Made by a program: the position numbers and the translations under genes
In this document: positions 12,477 to 24,489 of the stretch, in pieces
How the letters are laid out: every line of letters begins with the position of its first letter
Position numbering within the stretch: the stretch's first letter is position 1
The notes under the pieces: model-generated
The model's database searches: none
The model's input: the letters and a program-made list of their open reading frames with translations, nothing else
What the model was told of the DNA's origin: nothing
Origin: Oreocharis arfaki
Taxonomy: Eukaryota > Chordata > Aves > Passeriformes > Paramythiidae
NCBI GenBank assembly: GCA_013398015.1
Contig: VZRR01013896.1
Span: forward strand, 405,950-469,949
Reading direction: 5' to 3'
DNA length: 64,000 nt

Positions 12477-15400
12477 AAATGACAATATTCACAGTTATCT
12501 TAATATCTAAGAACTACAGTATAAATATCTCATTCTGCAGTAGATCATTAGACTTGTAGTTCAGGCTATTACTCCCATGCATTCAGTAATGATCCAGTTG
12601 CTAATGAACAAATGCAAAGAGAAATTCTGTTAATCATAATTTCCTAAACCATAACAGCAGCATAAATGGACTGTATTGCCTATCTCCATGCTATTTCAAA
12701 AATAAAAGCTAGTTACCTCCTGCCATTTCAAAAGACGTTTTCACATACTCCAGTGAACCCACTGAAATCAATGGATTCCTGCTAAGAACGAGCCTCTGGG
12801 TTAGCGCAACCAACAGTGCTTCCATGGAGCCACTCAAATGCAGGACACTCAGAGGCTTGGCAGTCTTGTGAACACAAGGATTTCTAATACTGTTGGTGCC
12901 TATATTCTCTGTGTCCTTTCCACATAACTTTTATTAACACTTACATGGATTTCTTTTCCAGTACATGAGGATTTTAATATCGTAAGATGTCACCACAAAC
13001 AGCTTTAACCAGATAAATTACTCTCCCTGTTTCTCTCCTTTCTATTCAATAAATTAAAATTCTGCTCGTCTACAGAAAAACAAATCGGAAAATGCCTTCT
13101 CCAATTAATGATATCAGCAGTCAAAAGATAACAAATAATGCAAAAATTCAGTCATGTAATAAAAAAAAGAACCTTGGTACCCTGATTTTTGAAGACACCC
13201 CATTAAAGATGCTATAGCATAACACAAGGCATCTGAAGAGTAAGTATCTTGCTTTCTTAAGTTAACTCTTTCGTTTTCTGATATCCTTTAAAAATATACA
13301 AATCCATTCAAACACAGTTTTAAGAGAAATTGAGCTACAAAAAAAATAAAAATATTTTGTTGAAGAATGCAAAATTACATCACTGAAGCTGGACATCCTC
13401 AAATTCTTGAAGTAACAGCAAGTAGTGCTCTGAATGCCCTATTTAATATTAAAAAATATTCTGAGTTTTGAACTAGTTTAAAAAATTTGAATATTCTAGT
13501 CAAATACCTAAACTAAGAAGCAGTTAAATATACCAAGGGAGAAACCACGACGCTAGGTCAGAATTAGGTCATGATTTATTGCTTGGTCAAAATAAAAAGT
13601 GGTGGTAAGATTTAAGTTACTAATAGGCCTGGATCTAATCTATCAGACTCCAACAAGCCTCCAGATTTGAGTATGTCAGGATATCAGCAAGTTTCTCCTC
13701 CAGTCTCTCCTATTTCTGAATTTCAAGAGACATTGAAAATGAGATTCAAATGACCCGTAGAACTTCAGGATACACTTCACCAACTATACTGCCCTTATTT
13801 CATAAGGCAAATGTGCATGCTAAAAAAAAAACCAAAGCCAAAAACCAAAACACCCCACCAAAAAAAAAAATACCCAAACAAATAAATAAAACATCTGGCA
13901 TGAATTAGCTGATATAAACTGTTTAAAGTATGAATACCAGCCATTATCCAGATTCTTTACCTGGAGAACTTCATATCCTACTCCTGCAAGAACAGGTTTT
14001 CAGCTCACAGACACAAATTACAGTGTAGTTAAAACGTGTGTCACCCAAAATGTCATTAACTTGACTCAATTGCACTGGAATTAAATGGCATGGGCTGAAT
14101 GTAACTGGGGGATTACTGGAGTAAATTGAAAGAAAATCAGTAAGTAAACATGAACCACTTGGGAAAGGTGCCTCAAAGAAAAGGTCAGTGAAAGGGCAAA
14201 CAAATACTGCATTTGTTCTCAAAATATTTGTTGAAGAAGGTGGCCATGAAAAGCAAATCATACATAAATTAGTCTTAACAATCCAGCAGCATTTCCATAG
14301 ATAAAAATAATAAGTTATCCAAATAAATATGTGTTGTGTCGTAAGAAGAAAAGTCCAAATGATGCTATGCAACCAAAGACAAGACTTTAAAGCTCTGTGT
14401 CTATGACTTTATCATTCATATGTTTCATGATTCAGAACTACTGCAAATGATGATAAAAGTATCTCTAACTCCATTTTGTACGGGCGTGCATGAAATAAAG
14501 CTCTCTACATATTCCTTATGTATCTAAGTCAATGTTTCAGAACTCCTCATCAGTTCAGGTTTATTTTCAGGCAGATATTTTGGTTCTCATATTTACCTGA
14601 AGAGAAGAACTTAGCCTAAAATAGAAAAATCAGACATGATTTTGTCAGATTTTTGTTTGTTTTTGAAGGGTGAAAAGGAGAAGGAAAGATAACAGCTGTA
14701 TTTTAATCTTAATGCTGTTGTACAAATCAACTGGTAGAAGAAAACAGCATCTGGCTGAAGTCTCAGGATCTGCTTCAGATTTCAGTGTACAATCAGAGTA
14801 AAACAGTTCCACTTAATCCAGTAAGCAAAATCACTGAATTCAAAAATTCCAAGTTTCATGTTTCACTACACAAAAAGCAGAAAGAAGGATTCCAGACTGG
14901 TAGTGAGCAAAACACACGCTGGCATCTCCCTGGGGGGATGTTCCTTATTAACAAGCAGCCCTTTATAAGCACTTGTAAAGAGAAACTCTCCAGGAAAAAC
15001 AAGAACAAACTCTGTAGCAAAGCTGTGAAAAGAAGAAACTTGAAGCACAATGTACTCGCTCCTGTGAATCTCCTGGATGAGGACAAAATAGATACAAATT
15101 CTACAAGCAAAACATTTTCTACCGTATCTTAAAAAAATTGCTAACCTAAACAAATGTGTATTATGCAGAGGGGTAAAAGAAACAGGATTTTACAATTTAG
15201 GAAGATGCCCATTTCATCCACTTCAAGTCAGTGTCCCTAGACACTGTTAAAAACCAAGGAAACTTTCTTTATCACTACATATCTTAAAAGGCAGATTTAC
15301 AGAGTGCAGTATGCTGGTTTTTTGGTTTGTGGCATGGTGGGGAGTCTGTGTGTGTGTTTTGTTTCATTTTGTTTCAATTTTTATTACAGCAAAGCTAATT

Positions 15401-17029
15401 CACTCTGGATAAATTGTCTGGACAGCTTTGAAAGGTTAAGAAAAAAATCCTTTTGTTTTAGCATAATAACACTGCCAGTTAAACTCCTCCCTTGTGATGA
15501 AATTAGGAGAGGGAATATTTGGCCCTGGTAGATAATTATGACATTCATAAGCTCTTAACTTAAGGGGCTGGGGGAGGGGGTGGCTGTCTGCTACTTGTTC
15601 TCAAACTGCTCTGATTTTCTGGAACAGGACAAATACAGCACAGTTCCCTCTCTCCAGTCTTAAACACCAGCGCTTCTCAAAGAAAAAACTTCAATCATTC
15701 TTCACAAAATCTACCGCAGCTACATCCTTCAAAATATAAATCCTGAACCTAAGACTTTTAGTATTTCCAAAGCAAATGATCCAAATCTAGTTACTGACTT
15801 TTTCGAAGCCATCCAAACTATCAAAAAAGTCATAATCATTTAATATTCACATAAGAATGCTTTTCATAAAAAAAACCAAAGAAGTAACCCTCACAAGCAC
15901 GACAATCTTCAATTGATGATGTAAGTGCTCCCCACCACTGCATACCCACAAAAAAAAAAAAAAGAAAATCCCAAGAGTTTTTGGAATAGCCTCTCAAGTG
16001 ATTTGATTCACTTCAAGAAATTCTCAGGATTACTTCAAGGTGGTGTCAAAAAAAAAAAAAAATGTACAATAAATCCCTCACTTCAATAATGCTCATCAAA
16101 ATTAAAAATAATAAACTGCCCCCCTAAACACCATTGTAGAAAATGCCTCTTCCCTAGCAACCTAAATGGGTGTATTTTCTATATGCAGATGTTCTCCCAT
16201 TCCCATTTACTATACCCTGCTGTGGATTGAGGCAGCACATTTCTGCTAGTTCTACAGTCAGTTAAAAAATCATACTCTTCCCCTGCCAATGCAATTCCCT
16301 TTCTTTATTAAGAAGAATAAAACTAAGCTGTTTCTTCAAATTGAGGGAAATACTTCACTACCAATATTAGGTTTATTCAGCTTTCCTCCTCTTCTTTCCA
16401 TCCCCCACTCATATATATCCTATAATTTTTAAAACTCAGCTTAATAGCATCTGTAATTTCACTCCATTATTTATCTCCTGACATTTGTGATGGTAAGATA
16501 CCTAAACTATGCAATCCTCCTACGCTGCAGAAATCACACTTCACAAAATCGCTTTCTACCCTTCCTCCGTTGGAGGAGGCACATTCCACATCTCTACGCA
16601 CGTTATTACACCCAGGTAGATCAATGCAAAGCCTGAAGGAAGCTTTCCTGTTCTCCTCCTCCTGTGCCATCCCAGTACTGGCTGTACCGAAAAGCCTCCA
16701 GACTGCTCCCGAATCCCTGCTCCTCGAGAGACCTCCCCAGCTCACCCCGGGGTGGCAAAAGCAGGGAAGCTTTTCTATAGAAACTGACAGCACCTGGCGG
16801 CTCTTTACTAATTGTCGCCGAAAGAAAACGCCTGGATGGTGGGAGGTTTAGCCACAGATGCGTGGAAGGAGACCTTCGCAGCTGCATTCTTGGTACCTCA
16901 AGGCATCATGCCTGCCCCCGCCCCCCCCGTCCCTTCCCTAAGCGCAACAAATCTCACTGACTCCTCACAGGACACCGTGGGCGAGACATCCAGCCCTTGC
17001 CAGCCCCGCACAGGACACCGTGGGTGACA
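12477..17029. other. Non-coding DNA, with a few unassigned open frames
   Basis: The longest frames are 13971-14372 (-), with no domain, and 14713-15129 (+), Lys/Ser-rich, with no ATG near its start, no convincing acceptor and an antisense frame that is also open. Neither can be supported as a gene. Simple A runs occur near 13824-13870, 15950 and 16050. Confidence 0.5.
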
Positions 17030-17113
17030 CATCCAGCCCCTGCCAGCCCGGGAGCGCGGCGGGGGCGAAGCCGCCCCATCCCGGGCACTGCCCGGCGCCG
17101 CCGTGGAGCTCGG

Positions 17114-17127
17114 CCGCCCCCTGGTGC
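17114..17127 (-). promoter_or_regulatory. CTCF-like motif in the CpG island
   Basis: The minus strand reads GCACCAGGGGGCGG, which matches the CTCF core consensus CCASYAGRKGGCRS at nearly every informative position. It is about 1.3 kb downstream of the putative start codon in the direction of transcription, inside the probable first intron. The motif is seen; occupancy is inferred. Confidence 0.5.
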
Positions 17128-18126
17128 CCGGCGGCGGCAGCGCGGCCCGGGGCCGGCCCCCGCCGCTCCCGCTGACACCCCGCTGGGGCGTTTGGGCTGG
17201 GTGGGGTTTATTTCTCCCCTAAAACCTCCTTAGGAAGTAGGGCCGCCGCCCACCCCTTCAGGTGCAGGGAATGTAGCCTCGCATAGCGCAGGGGGGCAGC
17301 GGGAGCGGAGGCAGGGACAGCCCCGCGCGGCTCAGCGCCCCGGCCGGACGCCGGGAACTTGCCCCAACAGTTTCCAAACACCACCGTGGTTATCCCTCAC
17401 CCAGCGGCTGTGCCCCTCCCGGCGGCCCTTCCCGCCCCGTCTCTTCCAGGAGCAAGAATCCTCAAGTAATCACGCAGGGGACATCCAAAGAAGAACAAAT
17501 AAATATCTGTATAGATATTTAAGCCCCAGAAAACAAACCAAATCAAACCCCGCGGCCGCATCACAACCCCCAAGTCCGCGTTTCTCGAAGCATTGTACGT
17601 ACGTATATTTATAAATATATACCTATATATACATACATATGCAATGGACAAAGCGTGCCCGAAGGCGCCAGCCCAGCGCGCCCCGTCCCCGTACACACCT
17701 GCCCCCGCGGTGCTGTTCCGCGGCAGGAGGGCTCCGCACCCGCACACAGCCCACAGCCCAAAGCCCACCGCCGGCGGCCCCGCCAGCGCCCTCCCCTCCC
17801 CTCCGCGCCACCCCTGAGCCGGGGGCTCGGTGTCCCGGCAGCGCGCGGGGAAGGGTCTTCTGGAGAGAAGAAACCCCAAGAGGGAGACTTCAGGTCGGGT
17901 TTCTCACGGACTCTACAGCCAGCACTTCTCCCTGCTCCTAAGAACGAAGCCCGCACTGCCGTCCCCGCGGGCAGACGCGGATTTTAAAGACCAGTGCCTG
18001 GCAGATACATTTTTTTAATCGCTTCATCTCTCTCATACATTTATCGGGCGAAAAAAAAAAAAAAACCAACAAAAAAACCCAAAAAACCTACGCAAAACAG
18101 CTAAGCGTACTTAGCACCGTCCAGCT

Positions 18127-18166
18127 NNNNNNNNNNNNNNNNNNNNNNNNNNNNNNNNNNTTTTTT
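18127..18166. other. Assembly gap (40 N)
   Basis: Forty Ns lie between an A-rich tract (18051-18090) and a 15-base T run (18167-18181), in a CpG-rich neighbourhood. The true length is unknown. The gap is about 230 bases downstream of the exon-1 donor, inside the probable first intron. Confidence 0.99.
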
Positions 18167-18396
18167 TTTTTTTTTCTCCTTAGAAATGACACCTCTTGAA
18201 GACTGGGAAAAAAAATAAGGTGGGCGATGAAGCAAGTTTTAGGTCCTTCTTAATTTGGTTCCAGGATAATACACTGCTTTATTTTTTTTTTTTCCGTTTC
18301 TTTTCCGTTAATCTGAGCGAGCGGACAGCATAGGAAACAATAATAATTAAAAGGAAAAAAAAAAAAAGACAAGGAAAAAGGCGGCCCCGCTCCTAC

Positions 18397-18448
18397 CTTG
18401 CCCGCTACTGAGGAGCAATCCGAGCAGGTAGAAAGGCAGGAGGCTCAT
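18397..18448 (-). CDS. 5' coding part of exon 1 of an unidentified secreted or membrane protein (signal peptide)
   Basis: On the minus strand the first ATG in this frame (18448-18446) has A at -3 (AACATGA). It opens 17 codons, MSLLPFYLLGLLLSSGQ, plus one base, and then a donor CAAG|GTAGGAG, giving a phase-1 intron. The peptide is a typical signal sequence: a short polar start, a leucine-rich core and a small/polar end. Phase-1 introns just after a signal peptide are common in extracellular protein genes. The exon sits inside a CpG island, as expected for a promoter-proximal first exon. The frame stays open upstream with no ATG to about 18604, so I chose the ATG at 18448. The rest of the protein would lie beyond position 1, or in exons inside 1-18396 that I could not recognise. 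I do not recognise the gene. Seen: ATG, hydrophobic run, donor, CpG context. Inferred: that it is transcribed. Confidence 0.6.
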
Positions 18449-18513
18449 GTTCAGGAGCTCGCGCCGGTGGACAGTTCCAAGTTGGAGGATGCTCGGCCAG
18501 CCCAGGCAAACCC

Positions 18514-18568
18514 TGCCGCTTCTGCTGCCGCTTCTGCTGCTGCTGCTGCTTCTGCCGCCGCTCCTGCC
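18514..18568 (-). repeat. GCN-type trinucleotide repeat in the probable 5' UTR
   Basis: The plus strand shows imperfect CTG/CTT/CCG triplets for about 55 bases. On the minus strand these read as GCA/GAA/GCG-type (CAG-like) triplets about 65 bases upstream of the signal-peptide ATG. If transcription starts near 18570-18650 the repeat lies in the 5' UTR. The minus frame in line with the ATG would give a Ser/Arg-rich run, but with no ATG, so I treat it as untranslated. Confidence 0.6.
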
Positions 18569-19235
18569 CGCGCAGCCCCGCACCCGCGGAGCGCCGCTCG
18601 CCAAGTGACGGCCGCGCCTCCCCGCGCCGCGCTATATCGGCGGGGCCGCGCCGCCGTGCAGGGGGCGGGCGCACGGCGGGACGGCCGATCCCTCCGCCGC
18701 ACACGCAGCTCCGCTACTCCGCGAATACCAGAGCCAGCAGATTCCTCCGCCGCTCTGAGAGGTGGCAGGAGGACCGGAGCATCCCACCCTGCATCCCTCC
18801 GTGCATCCCCTCCTGGATCCCTCCCCTTACCCCCCGTGCGTCCCTCCCTGCATGCCCGCCTGCCGGCAGCCCCCGGCAGGGTGAGGCAGGGTCCCACCCC
18901 TCGCCGCCGCGGCCCCTCCGGAGCCCGTTCCCCTCGCCGCTGACTGAGGGGACACAGCCTAAAACGGAGAGGCGGCGGCTTGGCGGAGAATCCCACTGGA
19001 GAGCCCCCAGCATCCCGGGGGAGCCCGGGAGTGGCGCTTCGGCTTCCCATGGGCTGGGGACTCGCCCCGGGATTGGAGTGGCCCTGGCACCCTCTTGCTC
19101 CCCGGGAGCGGCCGGCGGGGGCTGCGCGGGGGCTGCGCGGGGCTCGGCGGTTCCCTCGCTCCGCCCGCGGGCCGGAACGCGCCGCTGCGCCCGCGGGAAG
19201 CGGGACCGCCGCGAGCCTGGCGTACGGGTGCGTGT

Positions 19236-21875
19236 GTAACTAATCCCGTCGGGTTTATGCCTGTTCATTCAGCTGTCTAGGAATTCACTTGGTTTGACTT
19301 CTGTTATTAGTCCAGAGGGAAAACATACCTCTGCTATTCACGGCTGCGTGAAATAAAACCGATAAAAAATAAATTGCTTACCGTTTGGATGCTTTGGTGC
19401 TGTCTGGCTGAGGATCTTGCTTTGTAAGGAAAAAACCCGCAACCTGCATAAAAAGGTGGGTTTTTGTCCAGCTTGACTTTGAAGAGGTAATTCTTTTTGA
19501 GGGGGTTAATTAAGCTATAGGCTCCAAAGCCGCTTCCATAAATTTGTCACCTTACCACCTGTATGATATATGGAAGGAGATAGAAGTAGATTTATATTAA
19601 TGTGAAGCAGTGATAGTAGATAATAAAGGATTAATCCAAATTAACACATCCCTAATGTTTTTTTCCCGTCCCTTCCTTTGCCCTTTCCAAGAGGATTTGG
19701 GGAGGAGTAGGGAGACAAGAAGCCCCTTTGCAGCAAACTAATATGAATGATATGATCAGTATCTTCAGCCTGGCTCCTGCCACACAGTAGTCTACAAAAT
19801 TTTGAAATATAGGAAGAAGAAATATCTTTCTGGGAAGAACAAGATAGGGGATAAAATCCAAAGTCTTTCCCCAGAGGGTGGTTTTAGGACACTTGGGAAT
19901 GTGAACAGAAAATGCTGGTAGAGGGGAATGTGAGAGCTTTGTGCCATTGACTGGTTAATCTACACCACGTAAATCAGAACCATATTGCTCAGCTCCACAC
20001 CTCACAGTCCTGCTCTTAAGCTAAAGATTTTGTAGTATAGTATAAAAGTAACAGGTTCATGTATATTTAAGTGGGAATTGAACTGATATTCTTCATACAG
20101 TTTTGGAAATCCAAAATATGGCAGCCTCAGCAAAGCCTTACAGGTGAGAATGGGATTTATATTTAGGAGGTGCTCTGCTCATGAATGTCATGAGAGATGC
20201 TTAATGTCAGGAACTTTTGTCAGGGGCCTTTAGTGTAGGTTCAAAAAAGCACAGCAGAGGAAAATTTTGGTGGAATTTTCCCAGGTAAGAAGGTTCCATT
20301 AATCCTAGTACCCAACTACAGAAATAGACATCGTTAATAAAGTAATAGAGAAAGGTGAAGAAAACAAATATTAGATAAAACCCTTAAAAATAAAAATAAA
20401 CCTTGCTTGGCAAAAAGCAAGAAACCCTTACTATTAAGTGGGTAGGATGCCAGTTTTATCAAACTTATCTTTAATGTTTTGGAGCATTTCCACCCAGCAA
20501 AAGTGCAATAGTTGGAGATAATAAAAGCAGTGTTAATAAATAAAACCAAATAACTTGTACACATGTGTTAATGTCTATTATAGTCTACTTTAGTTGAGGG
20601 CGAGGTTTGCATAGGCTCAAGGAGTTAAATCCATGTGCAGGTGCTCCACCACAACACAAGACAGAAGCAAGTAGGAAGTTTCTTGCCTCACAAGAATGTT
20701 GCTATCCCAAGTTTTCTTATTTTAAATTATAAATATGATGAGTATTTCGCCAGTGCCAGAGCTGAGTGACTGTTTCTTGCTCCTATAGAATCAGGTGAGG
20801 ATGCTCTGTTTCCAAACAGGATTCCTTTTCCTGAGAGCTCTGCTTAGTTACTTGTCTGCAGCAGTCTGCAGAGCATACCATGTTCACTGTCCACAACACG
20901 GTGGTACAGCATTTGGAGACATCTGTTTTCAGTCCAGCTTTTCAAGAAAAAGAGGAACATGCTTTTCGCTGCTCTGAAGCAATGGAGTAAAACAACAGAA
21001 GATGAGTTTAAATCTCAAAGATAATCACATTCTTGTAGTACCACTGTGAATTAGAGGCCTCACTGAAGGGAGAGGCAGCATCTGGTTTTCCCATCAGTGA
21101 GCATGCAGCTCAAAGTACTCTGTCACATATCCCACCTAGAAGATATTTTAGGGTATATTTTGGTCCGTCCTCCGCAGTGAAGGGACAGAGAGAGGAGGGG
21201 AGGAAGGGACAAAGCACATAAGTGTGCAGGGTTTCATTGCTTCTGTGGCTAATGGAACAGCTCATTTGTTAGAAAAGAAAGATCTGTGAAAAATGTTTCT
21301 CATAGTGAACCACAACAGCAAATCATGCTGAGGTCATGCGAACAGGGATTAGAACGATGCAGAAAGAGGGCTCAAATTTTCTGCCATCCAAATCTATATG
21401 ACTCTTGGTGCTCATGACCCTATGTTAAATGAACCAAAAGATGGGAATTTCAAAGTGCTGTAAAACATTAATTGGTACCAGCAACGACAGACCTGTAGTA
21501 TTTGCCATGCTTTGGCTTATTGTGTTACTCCTTGGAGTGTGCTGTTTACTGGGGGGAAGGCTGACATGGAGTTTAATGGCTGTGCTTGGATTAGGGAGTT
21601 AGAATACATGATTTCTGGATAATATCACATGTATAACAAATATTCTGGCAGACAACAAGCATATTTTCATGCTATGTAAGTTTTAAAATCAAGAGCAGAA
21701 ACAAACTACAGTGAGTATTATCGCATGTGAACTGCGAAGAGGAGCAGCATCAAGAAATATAATGGTCATTCTGCTGGGGCAGTTATTTCGAAGGTGAGGA
21801 AGATTTGATGGGCTTTCAAAGTAATTGGAAAGTCTCGCCGGAAAAATCTCAAGGGAAAACAAGGGAAAGTATTAC
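19236..21875. other. Flank between the CpG island and the candidate exon at 21.9 kb
   Basis: Consensus-like donors are present at about 20150 and 20284 (+), each preceded within 65 bases by an AG acceptor. They would make very short exons with no coding support, so no gene is called. Confidence 0.5.
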
Positions 21876-22035
21876 CTAATGTTACATACATGTTTGATTG
21901 GTACCTTAGATCTTTTGGGATATCACACTCAGAATCAAAGGGGATATATCTAAGTTCCCTGTCTTTTACACAGTAGCCTCCAGCTTTCACAACTGTGCTA
22001 TCATGTGCAGCTTTTCTCCCACAAAGATTTACTAG
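21876..22035 (-). CDS. Candidate internal coding exon, gene unknown
   Basis: The minus strand has a strong acceptor: a pyrimidine-rich stretch (TTCTTGCTGTCTTTTTG) then TTCACAG at 22036-22042. This is followed by 160 bases open in one frame and a donor TTAG|GTAATA at 21875. Translation begins LVNLCGRKAAHDSTVVKAGG and ends near DLRYQSNMYVTLG. It contains three cysteines and a mixed, protein-like composition, unlike the repeat-derived frames nearby. The exon would enter in phase 0 and leave in phase 1. It lies 3.4 kb upstream of the CpG-island first exon on the same strand, so it belongs either to a neighbouring gene or to a longer transcript using an upstream promoter. I do not recognise the family. 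The donor is only moderate, so this could be chance. Confidence 0.35.
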
Positions 22036-22524
22036 CTGTGAAGTTAACAAAAAGACAGCAAGAATTAATTTTCCCCCACTTTGCTTACTTGTTTTGCTCA
22101 GTGAGATTGTTTATACAGGAATCTATCCTCCCATATGAATAAAAGCGGCAGAATTAGGCTCTGGCAACAGAAACATTTAAAGCTCTCTTCACTGCACTTG
22201 AGTCAGTTTACAAGAACTGAAGATCTGTAAACTTGCTGTGACTGAACTTGTCAAGAAACATCTCCATGGTGTTTTTACAAGGATTATTTTAAAGTTGATT
22301 GGTGATTGCATGTTCAATGCAAATGTAATTAAATATAGAAACAGAAATCTTGGTGATGATTTGATAATGGATATTTATACTGAAATACATGTTCCCCAAT
22401 GGACACTCAAGTTTCCAGGAGATCCATCTGGATTTGCTTACATGTCTTCCAAACTGAAATGTCAAGGGAGCACCTTAAAATTAGCTGAGAATTTTAGGGG
22501 AACGTATGGCAATGGCACAGTTAC

Positions 22525-22546
22525 CAAAAAAAAAAAAAAAAAAAAA
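22525..22546 (+). repeat. Poly(A) run, about 21 bases
   Basis: An internal A run follows CACAGTTACC. I looked upstream for a retrotransposed cDNA or SINE that could own this tail and recognised none. An open frame at 22238-22591 reads through the run as poly-Lys and has no known domain. Confidence 0.85.
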
Positions 22547-23801
22547 AGCACAGAGATCGTATATCTGAAAATAGCTGGTGAGGAGTTGTAAGGAAATTGG
22601 CATGTCCTAGAGCAATTGTCAAATGTTTTGGGGGACAGGAAAGGACAGAAAAAAGGAAAAGAGAAAAGGCAAAATACCCCTTCTTAGCAACACACTATGT
22701 TGCCCTTGCAGGAAAATGCCTTCTGCAGACAGGGTGATTTTCAGAGGTGCTCATGAACCAAATTGCTGATCGTCTCCAAAGTGAGTAATTATCCCAAATA
22801 GGATGCTTTCCTATGAAAACTGCAAACACAATTGATGTGGCACTAAGATAAATTATACAACAGTGAACAGCAGCATTATTGTGGTGAGGAAATGATGCAC
22901 AATAAACAAAAGACTTTCATAAATGTTTACACCACATCTATGTTTCAAGTTCTTATCATTTTATAGGGACTTTCATAAAGATATTACTTTCATAAAGATC
23001 TAAAATTACTATTGTTTTGGATAAACATTTTATGAGAAAGAGACAAAACCATTGTTTCCACTCTGTTTCAAGTCACTTTTAAATAAAGAACTCTCCTTTC
23101 TGCTAGAGAAACTTAAAACAATCCTGAAATTATTCAGATACTAAGAAGAGATTCACGGATTTTATGTAGGGAGGATGATTCTCTCAATCATTTCTGGAGC
23201 TGAATAATGACAAGAACAAATGTAAAATAATTTTGTCCAGGTAAAGACGACTGCTTAATTTTTGAAGATAGCAAGGTTGCTTGAAGTATGGTGTACTAAT
23301 TTGGTTACTATATAAAACGTTGTGCTGACAAAAGAAATCAATAAGCTGAATTTATATGTCTGAAGGAAGCATGGTACACTTTTGCATCTGGTGCAGCAAA
23401 AGTAGGATTTGAGAGGTGAGACAAGTTAACTTCTCCGGACTGTAGAGGCAGATTTCCATGTGTTCCATGTTCCCACATTTCTATATGTGTGACTTTATTC
23501 CTCTTCTCAGATCAGTCACTCAAAAACCATGAACCAGCAACAGTTATTATCCTATCAGTATCAGGTACAGATATTTGGGCAGGATTATGGACATGTTTTT
23601 TATTTTACCTGAGAATGAGACTGCCGTGCTAAGATGCTCCAGCTGGCTATAATGTAACTGCCTACATATTCAGCAGCATGGCAGTTGTGTACTTTTTCTC
23701 TTTTATGGGTACTTATGAACAGATTTTTTCATATTAGTTTCCTTCTTTCCTTTCGGTTAGCCCTGGTTTATTTAACACAATTTCCAGAGCAAAGATACCT
23801 T

Positions 23802-23820
23802 CTTTTTTTTTTTTTTTTTT
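23802..23820. repeat. Poly(T) run, 19 bases
   Basis: A simple T run. No element bounded by it was recognised. Shorter T runs of this kind occur at 30755-30770 and near 55182. Confidence 0.9.
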
Positions 23821-24489
23821 CCTGCTTGGGGATATCACGGATGCTACCAAACAATGCTTCATAAATTACTACTTTTCCTTAACTCATTAGAACTTTCACC
23901 GTCGTGCCTCACAAGCGTAAACATCTGGTTTTAGTTACTGAAGTCCCACCAGCCATTTGTTACCATCTCTTCAATGAAAACTATTCCTCCATAAACCATA
24001 TTACCAGATCATGCAAGTAGTAATATCTAGTTTAGTGCAATACCAGTTAATTTAATTGAAGGGACCTTCAAGAATACTTTATTACTGCGGCACTGAAGAA
24101 GAGACAACAAGATTTGCTGGCCCGAGCCAAGATGTGCAGAAGTTACTTCAGCATGTGGAATAGCAAAGAATGGTTGCTACATGGTGAGAATTTGAAGAGC
24201 AGTTGTTTTTAAAGTGGTTGTGTGCGCAAAACACAAACCTTTCTCAGCTGCTGTTCTGTGACTGTGAAACTTGTTCCCTGCAGTGCTTTGAATCATGATG
24301 AATTTCAGAGACATGCACAACAAAATTTAAATCACCCTTATTGAGCCATCCGTGCTTTCATTAAGAGCAAAGACTAAAAACATACAAAACTTCAGACCAA
24401 AGAAAAGTGACCTATAGAATGTAAAATTAGACATAAAGGGAAAAAGTTTGTGGATACCTTTGGGTTACATTTCTATATTGTATTGCTGG

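Larger units (their letters stand above)
17030..19235. promoter_or_regulatory. CpG island with probable promoter
   Basis: G+C and CpG density rise sharply here against A+T-rich flanks. The densest blocks are about 17030-17460, 17640-17860 and 18380-19235. They are broken by an A+T-rich patch (17460-17640) and by A/T-rich DNA around an assembly gap (18000-18380). A GC box (GGGGGCGGGC, 18661-18670) and a weak TATA-like CTATAT (18629-18634) lie 180-220 bases upstream of the minus-strand ATG at 18448, which is a plausible place for a minus-strand start site. An inverted CCAAT motif (ATTGG) is near 19074. CpG-island promoters often fire in both directions, but I see no plus-strand first exon with a clear coding start. 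Confidence 0.8.
22036..24489. other. Non-coding DNA, with poly(A) and poly(T) runs
   Basis: No gene recognised. If the exon at 21876-22035 is real, this is its upstream intron. Confidence 0.5.

Noticed and set aside
12730..12790. Possible minus exon ending GGAG|GTAACTAG
   Set aside because: The 'ATTGATTTCAGTGG' border looks like a common ancient interspersed-repeat motif, and the pyrimidine tract is weak.
13961..13983. 23-base minus-strand micro-exon between TTCTTGCAG and CAG|GTAAAG
   Set aside because: Both splice signals are good, but the exon would be too short to support without transcripts.
14713..15132. Lys/Ser-rich plus frame that looks protein-like
   Set aside because: No ATG near its start, a poor acceptor, an open antisense frame and no recognised homology. 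Left as unassigned.
17397..19268. Many long Arg/Pro/Ala-rich open frames on both strands in the CpG island (up to 199 codons)
   Set aside because: G+C-rich DNA has few stop codons, so long frames arise by chance on every strand. They overlap each other and lack domains. Only the short minus-strand leader with a donor has independent support.
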